DNA of 64,000 bases from JACVRW01 sp963821275 (GTDB taxonomy: Bacteria; Actinomycetota; Thermoleophilia; Solirubrobacterales; Thermoleophilaceae). A program made the translations under genes and the position numbers. The stretch's first letter is position 1. The number at the start of each line of letters is the position of its first letter. The stretch lies in contig CAWGDF010000011.1 in NCBI GenBank assembly GCA_963821275.1, positions 1 through 64,000 on the forward strand, read 5' to 3'. The notes under the pieces were generated by a model. The model saw nothing but the letters and a program-made list of their open reading frames with translations, ran no database searches and was not told the DNA's origin. Positions 18,639-25,931 of this stretch are shown one piece after another.

Positions 18639-19196
18639 ATGAGCGATAGAAAAGTGATTCTCAAAATGGTCATGTCCCTCGACGGTTTTGCCACCAGCCC
18701 CGACGGGACCCATGAATGGATGTTCGAGTGGTTCGGCGAGGACTCGAATGAGCGGAGCCTCCGCGCGCTCGAGGAGGCCGGCGTTCACGCGATGGGCCGC
18801 CGCAGCTACGAGATCATGGGCCCGCACTGGGCCGCGTCCGAGGGGCCGATCGCAACCGCGATGAACGAGAAGCCGAAGGCTGTCTTCTCCCACACCCTGG
18901 ATAAGGCGGAATGGGGACCGGCCGAGATCTTCGGCGGGGACCTGAGCGCGGAGATCGCGGACCTGAAGGCCCGGGACGACGAAGGCACGGTCCTGGTCCA
19001 CGGCGGTCCCGACTTCGCCAAGTCGCTGACCCGCCTAGGCCTCGTCGACGAATACCAGCTGTCGACGGTCCCGATTGCGATCGGCGCGGGCCACAGCCCG
19101 TTCGCCGAGCTGGATGAGCACCTGAAGCTCGACGTCGTCGACGAGGAGCGCTTCCGAAGCGGAGCCCTCGCGCAGGTCCTCGTGCCGAAGCGATGA
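18639..19196 (+). CDS. DHFR/RibD C-terminal-like reductase
   Basis: A 185-residue protein of the RibD_C/dihydrofolate-reductase-like family: KVILKMVMSLDGFATSPDG at the start, GRRSYEIMGPHWA in the middle, and VLVHGGPDFAKSLTRLGLVD with ELDEHLKLDVV at the end. Such proteins bind NADPH; most actinobacterial members have no proven substrate. The ATG at 18639 is preceded by a short hairpin (GGTAG GTCT CTACC) that covers the usual ribosome-site position, so start accessibility may be regulated. Intact. Confidence 0.85.
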   Translation: MSDRKVILKMVMSLDGFATSPDGTHEWMFEWFGEDSNERSLRALEEAGVHAMGRRSYEIMGPHWAASEGPIATAMNEKPKAVFSHTLDKAEWGPAEIFGGDLSAEIADLKARDDEGTVLVHGGPDFAKSLTRLGLVDEYQLSTVPIAIGAGHSPFAELDEHLKLDVVDEERFRSGALAQVLVPKR

Positions 19197-19606
19197 GCGA
19201 CCGCCCAGAGCAGAACAGTTCGGGCCGATCATGGGCCGCTGGAGGGTCGAAGCGGATTTCGACTTCGATCCGCCGATGCACATAGCGGGAGAGTCGGTCC
19301 ACGAGTGGCTCGGTGAGCTCCCCTCGTGATCCGCTCCCACGCCGAGGATCCCGTGCCGTCGTCGATCTCCGTCGTCGCCGGCAGGGAGGACGAGCAAGGC
19401 ACCGACCAGCCGTCCGGGCGCGGAAGGCGCTTTCCATGCGGAGTAGTCGCCGGCCCCGTCCGATCGCTCACTCCCCCTCTCGCGCGAACCGGGGGAGGCT
19501 CCTGGTCGTTCGCGCAATGCAGGAGCGCGGGTATTACTCCCGCTTTTCCACGTGGCTGTTGCACAAAGGGGGGGTGTCGTCCGGAGCGGTTAGGACGATC
19601 CGGGTT
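19197..19606. other. Gene-free spacer holding the most complete stem-loop repeat
   Basis: About 410 bases between the DHFR-like gene and the IS1182 remnant. Bases 19199-19330 contain no supported gene. The repeat at 19471-19543 and an IS end motif GTGGCTGTTGCAC (19552-19564) occupy the right part. Confidence 0.5.
19471..19543 (+). repeat. Serial stem-loop repeat, copy 3 (all three stems)
   Basis: Stem 1: CTCCCCC (19471-19477) with GGGGGAG (19491-19497). Stem 2: GCTCCTG (19498-19504) with CAGGAGC (19520-19526), loop GTCGTTCGCGCAATG. Stem 3: GCGGG (19527-19531) with CCCGC (19539-19543), followed by TTTTCCA. The three hairpins abut with no spacer. An IS-end-like GTGGCTGTTGCAC starts 8 bases later. 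Confidence 0.7.
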
Positions 19607-20104
19607 ATGGCCCAGAACTTTCTTGCGTGTGACCGTGAGCAGGAGTTGTTGTTGCCGCCGAGTCTGCGGGAGTGGCTGCCGGACGATCACCTGGCGTGGT
19701 TCGTTCTAGCGGCGGTTGAGGAGATGGACCCGGGTTCTATGCCGCCTATCGCCAGGACGGGCACAGCCGCGCGGCGCACGACCCGGCGATGATGGTGGCG
19801 CTGCTGCTCTATGCGTAGGCGACCCGGCGGCGCTCGTCGCGGGCAGTCGAGCGGGCGTGCGTGGACGATGTCGCGGTCCGGGTGGTGGCGGCGAACCAGC
19901 GGCCCGATCACTGCACGATCGCGCGCTTTCGCCAACGCCACGAGGCAGCGCTCGCCGGCCTGTTCGGCGAGGTGCTAGCGCTCTGCGCGGATGCCGGCCT
20001 CGTTGGTGTGGCGGTGCTGGCGGTGGACGGCACGAAGGTGCACGCAAACGCATCGCAGCACCAGAACCTCGACTACGACCAGATCGCCAGGGAGGTCCTG
20101 GCGG
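19607..20104 (+). pseudogene. IS1182-family transposase, N-terminal half, frameshifted with an amber codon
   Basis: ATG 19607 starts AQNFLACDREQELLLPPSLR and EWLPDDHLAWFVLAAVEEMD, the standard N-terminus of IS1182-type (DUF772) transposases. Near 19733 the reading moves to another frame: FYAAYRQDGHSRAAHDPAMM, VALLLYA, then TAG where a Tyr codon is expected (YAYATG), then VDDVAVRVVAANQRPDHCTI and VDGTKVHANAS with DDE-domain context. Homology ends near 20104, where an integrase tail begins. Non-functional. Confidence 0.75.
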
Positions 20105-20272
20105 ATGGCGCGCGAGGGTGTCCCGCTGATCGTCATCCAACGCCAGCTCGGGCACACCAACCTCGGCATCACCTCGATCTATCTCCAAGGCATCGACAGC
20201 GCCGAGATCATCGACACTGTCCACGCCCGCCGCGCGCCAGTGGTGCCGGTAAGCAGCACGCTGAGGCCGTGA
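20105..20272 (+). pseudogene. Tyrosine recombinase (phage integrase) C-terminal fragment
   Basis: The frame from 20105 reads AREGVPLIVIQRQLGHTNLG, with the LGH box, and ITSIYLQGIDSAEIIDTVHA, containing the catalytic Tyr region (TSIYLQ), then ARRAP and a short tail ending in TGA. This is the end of a site-specific tyrosine recombinase; Arg and Lys catalytic residues and the N-terminal domains are missing. It is joined directly to the IS1182 remnant. It may belong with the tRNA-Ala 3' half at 23999. Confidence 0.75.
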
Positions 20273-20434
20273 CCGCAGCTAGCGGTCGTCGTCCAACTCG
20301 ATACTCGGTGGTGGTGCGGTCGTCGCTACCCGGTGCATCAGTCATTGCATTCCTTCCGTCTCCGAGAGGCGACGATCGCGGCGTCCACCGTCAATTCGGG
20401 TCCCGGACGAAACTCCGTCTCGTCACGACCGCGA

Positions 20435-21265
20435 TCAGTTTGCGGTCGCGTCAATCGCTTGTTCGATCAGCTTCACGAACCGCGCCTTGTAGTGGGTGAG
20501 GCCGCCCACGTGGCTCGCGGCGGCGAACCGGACCGTCGTCGATCCGGCGCGCTGGGCCATGAACCGCTGCAGGGCAGGGTCGATCGCGCGGTCGTGGGCC
20601 GAGACTGCGTACCACGACGGGAGCGCGTGCCAGGCAGCGGGGCCGGATGGAGTGCCGAAGAGACCCAGGCTCGTGGGGCGCTGCTGGGCTGCGATCTCGG
20701 CGCCCAGCTTCGGATTCAAGTCCTGGGCGAAGTCCTCGGGGAAGAACTGCGGGTCGACGATCACGAAGGGAAGCGACGGGGCGAACACCAGATGTGCCTG
20801 AAACGCCCCCGGCGCGAAGCCGACGCTCAGGCTGTTGATCGTCTCACCGCTCTCTGGGACGTACGCCGCCGTGTAGACCAGTCCGCGGACATCGCTGCGC
20901 CCGCTGGCGGCGTTGGTGATCACGAACCCGCCGTAGGAGTGTCCCACCAGGATCTTGTCTCCCGGGATCGAATCCAGCGTCGACCGCACGATCGCCACGT
21001 CGTCCGACACAGAAGCCAGGCCGAGCGCCGGCGTCGCCGTCTGGTAGCCGTCCTTGTGCAGCGCGGCGGCCACCCCGTCCCATCCGGCAGGCGATGCGAA
21101 GGCGCCGTGCACGAGCACGATCGTCGGGTCCGACTCCGCCGCTCGGGCGCTGGTGGAGAAGAACACGAGCGAGAGCATCAAGGCGGCCGCGATCAGGAGG
21201 CCGACTCGGATTAGATGGCGTTCGCCGCGTCGATCCGCAGCGAGGCTTTGTGTGTGATCGGTCAT
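20435..21265 (-). CDS. Secreted alpha/beta hydrolase
   Basis: A 276-residue protein from ATG 21265, with AGGAGGAG upstream. The N-terminus is a signal peptide (basic start, LIRVGLLIAAALMLSLVFFS, cleavage near ARAAES). The mature part has TIVLVHGAFASPAGWDGVAA (HG oxyanion motif), the nucleophile elbow ILVGHSYGGFV with Ser, and AASHVGGLTHYKARFVKLIE with a likely catalytic His. This type (SGNH-free, YdeN/esterase-like) is usually an exported esterase. It is the last of three minus-strand hydrolases; the 219-bp gap to the next suggests a separate transcript. Confidence 0.85.
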   Translation of the reverse strand: MTDHTQSLAADRRGERHLIRVGLLIAAALMLSLVFFSTSARAAESDPTIVLVHGAFASPAGWDGVAAALHKDGYQTATPALGLASVSDDVAIVRSTLDSIPGDKILVGHSYGGFVITNAASGRSDVRGLVYTAAYVPESGETINSLSVGFAPGAFQAHLVFAPSLPFVIVDPQFFPEDFAQDLNPKLGAEIAAQQRPTSLGLFGTPSGPAAWHALPSWYAVSAHDRAIDPALQRFMAQRAGSTTVRFAAASHVGGLTHYKARFVKLIEQAIDATAN

Positions 21266-21484
21266 GGCGCTCCTCCTTGGACGGATTGCGGCACGGCGAA
21301 CCTTCGGCGCCGGCATGGCGCAGTAAACCCGAGTCGTTCAGCTGCGAACGCTCGGATGGGGAGAAACAGCACGGCGGCTGACTGACCCGCAGCTCGTTGT
21401 TTCCCAGGCATGCGCGATCTGCCAGAGCACGCGCAGCGCGGGAGTAGGCGATCGATACGGACACGCTCGACCAAGTCTTGGCGC

Positions 21485-22375
21485 CTATGCCGCGGGGGCG
21501 AAGAAGTCGATGAGCAGTTGGTTGACGCGTTCGGGCTCGTCGTGATGCACCCAGTGCGACGCGTCAGGTAGGCGCTCCACGCGGTCGAGGTTGGGCACGT
21601 CGTCGCGGTCGGGCTCGGCGAGGTCCGAGCCGAGGTAGGAATCGCGCTCCCCCCAGATGACCAGTGTCGGCGCCGAGATCGGGCGAAGCTTTGCTGCGGC
21701 TTCCTTCTGGGACTGTCGTACCGAGGCGCGGTAGTAGTTGATCATCCCGGCCGCTGCGCCTGGCTGCGACCACGCCTCGACGTAGCGTTCGATCTCCTGA
21801 TCGGTGTAAGGGGGGCGTGCGTCTTCCAGGAAGTGCCGGAAGAAGTGCCAGTCTCTGGCGTGTACCACTTCCTCGGGCAGTCCTGGGACTGCAAAGAAGA
21901 AGAAGTACCACGACTTCCGAAGCTGGCTCGGGTGGCGCAGTCCCTCTTGGAGCCGCCGCGGATGGGCCGCGTTGAGGATGGCGAGTCGGTCGACCACCTC
22001 GGGGTGGTTCATCGCGGTGATCCAGGCGATCGATCCGCCCCAGTCATGACCGACCAACGACGCGGACTCTTCACCCAGTTCTCCGATGAGGCCGCGGATA
22101 TCGGCGGCGAGCAGGTCGACCCCGTAGGCCTCGAAGCCCTCAGGCTTCGACGACAGGTTGTAGCCGCGCGTGTCGGGGGCGACCACCCGAAAACCGGCCG
22201 CCGCGAGCGGCTCGATCTGTAGCCGCCAACCGAACCAGAACTCCGGGAAGCCGTGCAGTAGAACGATCAGCGGGCCCTCACCGGCCTCGACGTAATGCAA
22301 GTTCACATCGCCGACTTCGGCGTAAGCCTCCCGAAGCTCGATCCCGACGTCAGGCAGCATGCTGGTGGTAGTCAT
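21485..22375 (-). CDS. Epoxide hydrolase (soluble, alpha/beta fold)
   Basis: A 296-residue enzyme from ATG 22375 behind GGAGGTCCTC. HGFPE at about residue 41 is the oxyanion-hole motif of soluble epoxide hydrolases; the nucleophile is Asp in LVGHDWGGSIAW; SDLAEPDRDD and LPDASHWVHHDEPERV supply the acid and His. The cap domain contains YYRASVRQSQKEAA with the lid Tyr. It hydrates epoxides to diols. The gene upstream on the same strand (22408-23598) is also an epoxide hydrolase and ends 32 bp before it, so the pair is probably an operon. Confidence 0.88.
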   Translation of the reverse strand: MTTTSMLPDVGIELREAYAEVGDVNLHYVEAGEGPLIVLLHGFPEFWFGWRLQIEPLAAAGFRVVAPDTRGYNLSSKPEGFEAYGVDLLAADIRGLIGELGEESASLVGHDWGGSIAWITAMNHPEVVDRLAILNAAHPRRLQEGLRHPSQLRKSWYFFFFAVPGLPEEVVHARDWHFFRHFLEDARPPYTDQEIERYVEAWSQPGAAAGMINYYRASVRQSQKEAAAKLRPISAPTLVIWGERDSYLGSDLAEPDRDDVPNLDRVERLPDASHWVHHDEPERVNQLLIDFFAPAA

Positions 22376-22407
22376 GAGGACCTCCGTAGGTAGGGGGACT
22401 TGGGCAC

Positions 22408-23598
22408 TCAGCGAACCGACGCGAACGCGGCGCGTAGTTCCTCGGAGAAGAGCTCCGGCTCCTCCCAGGCGGCGAAGTGGCCGCCCCTGTCGACCTCGTT
22501 GAAGTAGGTGAGGTTGGGATAGGCCTTCTCGGCCCAGCTGCGCGGAGTCCGCCAGATCTCGCCGGGGAAGGTGGTGAACCCGACCGGAATCGAGGACGGC
22601 GGCAGAGGCTCGCGGCCCGCGGCCGGTGCGTCAGGCCCGTAGGCCTCCCAGTACGACCGGGCCGCGGAGGCGCCGGTGCCGGTCAGCCAATACGTCGTGA
22701 TGTTGTCGAGGATGTGGTCCCGCGTGAGGTTGCCCGAGGGCTGCCCGTCGACGAAGGCGTGGGAGATCTTGTAGTAACTGTCCGTGTCGTGATCGACCAT
22801 CCAGGCCGCCAGGGCGACGGGTGAATCCAGCAGGGCGTAGCCGATCGTTTGCGGCCGGGTGGCCATCTCGACGAAGTAGCCGTTTCCGGACTGCTGGAAG
22901 GTGTCGATCTGCGCGGCCGCGGCGCGTTCCTCGGCGGTGTCCGTCGGCATGGTGCCGCCAAGCGCCGGCACGAGCAGGTTCGTGTGGATGCCGATCAGGC
23001 CTTCGGGTTCCTGGCGGCCCATCGCGTCGGTGACGCCGGCGCCCACGTCGCCGCCCTGGGCCACGTAGCGGGTGTAGCCGAGGCGGTCCATAAGCTCGGC
23101 CCAGGCTCGTGCCGTCCGGCCCAGATCCCAGCCGACCTCGACCGGCTCGCCCGAGAAGCCGTACCCGGGCAGGGAGGGCAGCACCAGATGGAAGGCATCC
23201 TCGGCGCTGCCGCCGTGCGCGGTCGGGTCCGTCAGCGGGCCGACGGAGTCGATCATCTCCATGACGGAGCCCGGCCAGCCGTGCGTCATGATCAGCGGCA
23301 GCGCGTTCTCGTGCGGCGAGCGCACGTGGATGAAGTGGATGTTCACGCCGTCGATCTCCGTCGTGAACTGAGGCAAGGCGTTCAACCTCGCCTCGGCCTT
23401 GCGCCAGTCGTACTCAGTCGCCCAGTAGGTCGCGAGCTCGTGAATCGTCGCCAGCTGCACGCCCTGAGACCGATCTTCGACGAGCTCTTTGGAGGGCAAG
23501 CGCGTCGCCTCTATGCGGCGGCGCAAGTCTTCCAGCGCGTCTTTCGGAATGTCCAACTGGAACGGACGGATCTCGGTTGCGGTTTCGACGTTTGCCAT
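22408..23598 (-). CDS. Epoxide hydrolase with EHN domain (microsomal type)
   Basis: A 396-residue enzyme. ATG 23598 has GGAGGTG 6-7 nt upstream and is preferred to the ATG-like GTG two codons earlier. The N-terminal epoxide hydrolase N domain (FQLDIPKDALEDLRRRIEAT) is followed by MTHGWPGSVMEMIDSVGPL, the nucleophile VAQGGDVGAGVTDAMG with Asp, and VDRGGHFAAWEEPELFSEEL with His. It belongs to the EH1/juvenile-hormone hydrolase branch. First gene of a probable two-gene operon; two copies of a hairpin-containing repeat stand upstream (23635-23706). Intact. Confidence 0.9.
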   Translation of the reverse strand: MANVETATEIRPFQLDIPKDALEDLRRRIEATRLPSKELVEDRSQGVQLATIHELATYWATEYDWRKAEARLNALPQFTTEIDGVNIHFIHVRSPHENALPLIMTHGWPGSVMEMIDSVGPLTDPTAHGGSAEDAFHLVLPSLPGYGFSGEPVEVGWDLGRTARAWAELMDRLGYTRYVAQGGDVGAGVTDAMGRQEPEGLIGIHTNLLVPALGGTMPTDTAEERAAAAQIDTFQQSGNGYFVEMATRPQTIGYALLDSPVALAAWMVDHDTDSYYKISHAFVDGQPSGNLTRDHILDNITTYWLTGTGASAARSYWEAYGPDAPAAGREPLPPSSIPVGFTTFPGEIWRTPRSWAEKAYPNLTYFNEVDRGGHFAAWEEPELFSEELRAAFASVR

Positions 23599-23634
23599 GC
23601 CCACCTCCGGTCGTTGGGTCGACCATCAATCGTT

Positions 23635-23706
23635 GAGGGCCGTCGCATTACGGCGACGAGCGGCGAACTTCGTCGAGGGCCGTCGCACTACGGCGACGCG
23701 GCGAAC
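23635..23706. promoter_or_regulatory. Two direct copies of a palindromic element upstream of the epoxide hydrolase operon
   Basis: Unit 1 (23635-23668) and unit 2 (23675-23706) both read GAGGGCCGTCGCA-Y-TACGGCGACG and end CGGCGAAC. Each contains CGTCGC ... GCGACG as inverted arms. They lie 37-108 bp upstream of the operon start, where an operator would be expected. The binding protein is unknown. Confidence 0.5.
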
Positions 23707-23998
23707 GATCCAATGACGACACTCTCAGAGCCCCGGCCACGAGTCAATGCTGTTCACCACATGCGTACAAAACCGGTTAACTCGGGCGGCACCTCCCTAG
23801 CCCGCCGCCGCCTTCCGCGAGCGTCCCGGCTCCTGGTTTTGGCCTCCGGACGGACCTTCAGCCTCGGTGATTCGATGGCGCCGCCAGACCTGTCCAGGAC
23901 CTCGTGCTCCGCAAGACGCGGTGATGCGGAGCTGTTGCGGCACTCCAGGCGCTCGCCCATAAGCACTGCAACCAACCATTTTCGACGTGAGAGGACGG
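23707..23998. other. Gene-free spacer
   Basis: Just under 300 bases between the operator-like repeats and the tRNA half. No supported gene on either strand. Confidence 0.4.
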
Positions 23999-24044
23999 CT
24001 GGATCGCACCCAGGAGATCGCCGCTTCGAGTCCGGCTAGCCCCA
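23999..24044 (+). other. 3' half of a tRNA-Ala(CGC) gene; probable attachment-site relic
   Basis: Bases 23999-24044 fit a tRNA from the anticodon stem to the discriminator base: CTGG, loop ATCGCAC (anticodon CGC at 24005-24007, preceded by T), CCAGG, variable loop AGATC, T arm GCCGC-TTCGAGT-CCGGC, acceptor strand TAGCCCC and A73; no CCA encoded. Position 27 and everything upstream fail to pair, so the 5' half (GGGGCTA and D arm) is absent. One T-stem mismatch shows decay. A tRNA 3' part starting in the anticodon stem is what tyrosine integrases leave at one end of an inserted element. Confidence 0.75.
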
Positions 24045-24373
24045 CTCGCAGAACCCTGCAATGGCGCGAGTTCTTCGCGTTGCGCAAGCGGTTGCGAGAG
24101 CCGACCGGCGCCGCCCGGTCTTTGGCCCGATCTGCGCGCAGCGCAGCGCCCCCGCTGCGTGAGAAAGCCTCATTTTCAAGCCGTTTCGACCGTATGAGCG
24201 GCTCAGGCCAAGGGACGAAATAGAACTTCATCTAGGAGCGCCCGCGTTCGAGTTCGCGAGTGGCTCGACGGCCGCGGCGGCGCAACCGTTCTCGCCCGAG
24301 AAGTACGCGCGCGAGGAGAATGCGCCGCTTCTGCTTCTCGCGGAGGGTGTCGCGTAAACCGCCTGTTGGGCCT

Positions 24374-24532
24374 CTATGGCTCGGGGGCTGAGGCTGTGGG
24401 GCCGGGCGGGTCGGGCTCGGAGGCGGTGGCGAAGCGTGCGCGTGCTCGCTCGAACTGTTTGATGAGGGCGTGGAATTCGCGGAGGTCGTGGGCGGAAGGG
24501 TCTTCGGCGATGGCCCGGAGACGCCAGATCAT
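24374..24532 (-). CDS. Unrecognised small ORF or gene end (52 aa)
   Basis: ATG 24532 opens MIWRLRAIAEDPSAHDLREF, continues with a helical, basic stretch (HALIKQFERARARFATAS) and ends in a Pro/Ala tail before TAG at 24374. Codon use is coding-like. It is antisense to the region just before the IS1182-like C-terminal fragment, beginning at the very base where that homology starts, which hints at a deletion joint. Function unknown. Confidence 0.3.
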   Translation of the reverse strand: MIWRLRAIAEDPSAHDLREFHALIKQFERARARFATASEPDPPGPTASAPEP

Positions 24533-24962
24533 GGGGCCGTTACAGCCGATGGTCGAGTCTGCCCGCCGCGAGCTCCAAACGGCCGGCGTGGAAGAGTGGC
24601 CGGGGATGGTGGTGGCCGACGCTGGCTATTGGAAGAACGAGGCCATCGAGGCGCTGGTTGGCCAAGGCATCCAGACGCTGGTCGCTCCCGACGCCGATAA
24701 GCGCAAACAGCCCCGCCCGGGCCGTCGCGGTGGCCTCTATGACTTCACCCGCCGGGTACTGGCCACCGACTGGGGCGCAGAGCTCTACCTCAAACGCCAA
24801 GGCTCGGTCGAGTCGGTGTTCGGTCAGATCAAGGCCAACCGCGGCGCCAACCGCTTCTTAAGTCGCGGCCGCGCCGCCGTCCGCTCCGAATGCGAAGGCG
24901 ACAGCCAGCCGTCCCAGCCCGTCCCCTGCGAAAGGCACGTCCCATGGAAAGCGGCGCGCTAG
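24531..24962 (+). pseudogene. IS1182-like transposase C-terminal half
   Basis: Reads LQPMVESARRELQTAGVEEW, PGMVVADAGYWKNEAIEAL (with the second catalytic Asp of the DDE triad), YDFTRRVLATDWGAELYLKR and SVESVFGQIKANRGANRFLS (with the catalytic Glu), the hallmark end of IS1182-type transposases. The N-terminal half is missing and the last residues after RGRAAVRSE are out of frame. It lies in the same orientation as the N-terminal half at 19607-20104, 4.4 kb away, so both could come from one disrupted element, although about 100 central residues are lost. Confidence 0.75.
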
Positions 24963-25095
24963 CGATTGACGGCGGTTCGCCGAAATGGGATGCTGATCGC
25001 CAGGGCCAGGGAACAGACGAGGGTGTTTACGGGCGCGGCCGAATGCCCGTCGCAGCAACCTGAACTGCCTGCTCTTCGACCGTTCGGAGGCACCG

Positions 25096-25771
25096 ATGGA
25101 AAGCCACCCGACCCCAGACCACCAATCTCTTCCTCCTTGAGGATCTCGAGGACGTCGGAAGGACGAGTGAGCTTGCGGAAAGCGATCTAGATGCGCTTCA
25201 TGCCGTCGCAGACTGGATCAAGACTTTCGTGGTCAGGCCTCACGAGGATCTCGGCCGCTCTGGGCCCGTCTGTCCCTTCGTGCCTGGGGGCTTGGAACAT
25301 AAGACGCTTTGGCTCGCTCCTGAGCAGATCGCCGACCGGGGCGTGCCCCATGCTGTCGAGCTTATGAACGGCTACAAGAGCCTGTTCCTGGACGCGGAAC
25401 CTACCGGCGGCGACGACGCGAACTACAAGGTGATCGTCGTCGTTTTCACCGACTTGTCGGCTGATGGTGCGCAGGGCGTCTTTGACGAGGCCCTACAGCA
25501 GCTTGCAGTTCCTTGGTATGCGAAAGATGGAATCGTGTTCGGGCCGTTCTACGAGGGCAACGAGGGGACTGCGATATACAACTCGAGCTTTCACCCGTTC
25601 CAATCACCCGTGCCGTTTCTGTTCGTGAGGCAAGGGGTGGTCAGCGACTGGAAGTTCTTCTTGGACGACGAGGACTGGCTCAACCGGTGGGCGGGTCGCT
25701 ATGGAGAGTCGGGAGCCCAGGCTCTTGCGGAGGAACTACGCCAGTTGCCGTGGCGGGCGAGCAAGGCCTAA
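25096..25771 (+). CDS. DUF6875-like protein, N-terminus frameshifted or misread
   Basis: The main frame contains DWIKTFVVRPHEDLGRSGPV, CPFVPGGLEHKTLWLA, ANYKVIVVVFTDLSADGAQG and SSFHPFQSPVPFLFVRQGVV, which match proteins carrying DUF6875. No ATG exists in this frame before the homology; the first in-frame start is GTG 25229, inside the conserved part. ATG 25096 starts MESHPTPDHQ in another frame and stops after 14 codons, and the main frame is open from at least there, so a one-base indel near 25125 probably hides the true start. Function of the domain is not known. Downstream is the LuxR-type regulator on the other strand. Confidence 0.6.
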
Positions 25772-25931
25772 TTTGGAAGACGAGTACCGAGGGTCGTCCG
25801 GAAAGCTTCCACCAACTCCGCAGTCGGAGATGGCCGTCGCTCTCTTTCGCCGGTGGTGGGCTGACTGTCCGCTTTCCGCGAAACGCGGCGGCGCTAAGTG
25901 CTTGGACGTTTGAGAGGTAGCAACCCGTGGC

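Noticed and set aside
23797..24231. Long minus-strand frame reading GLAGLEAAISWVRSSR
   Set aside because: It is antisense to the tRNA-Ala half; such peptides are well-known spurious translations of tRNA genes.
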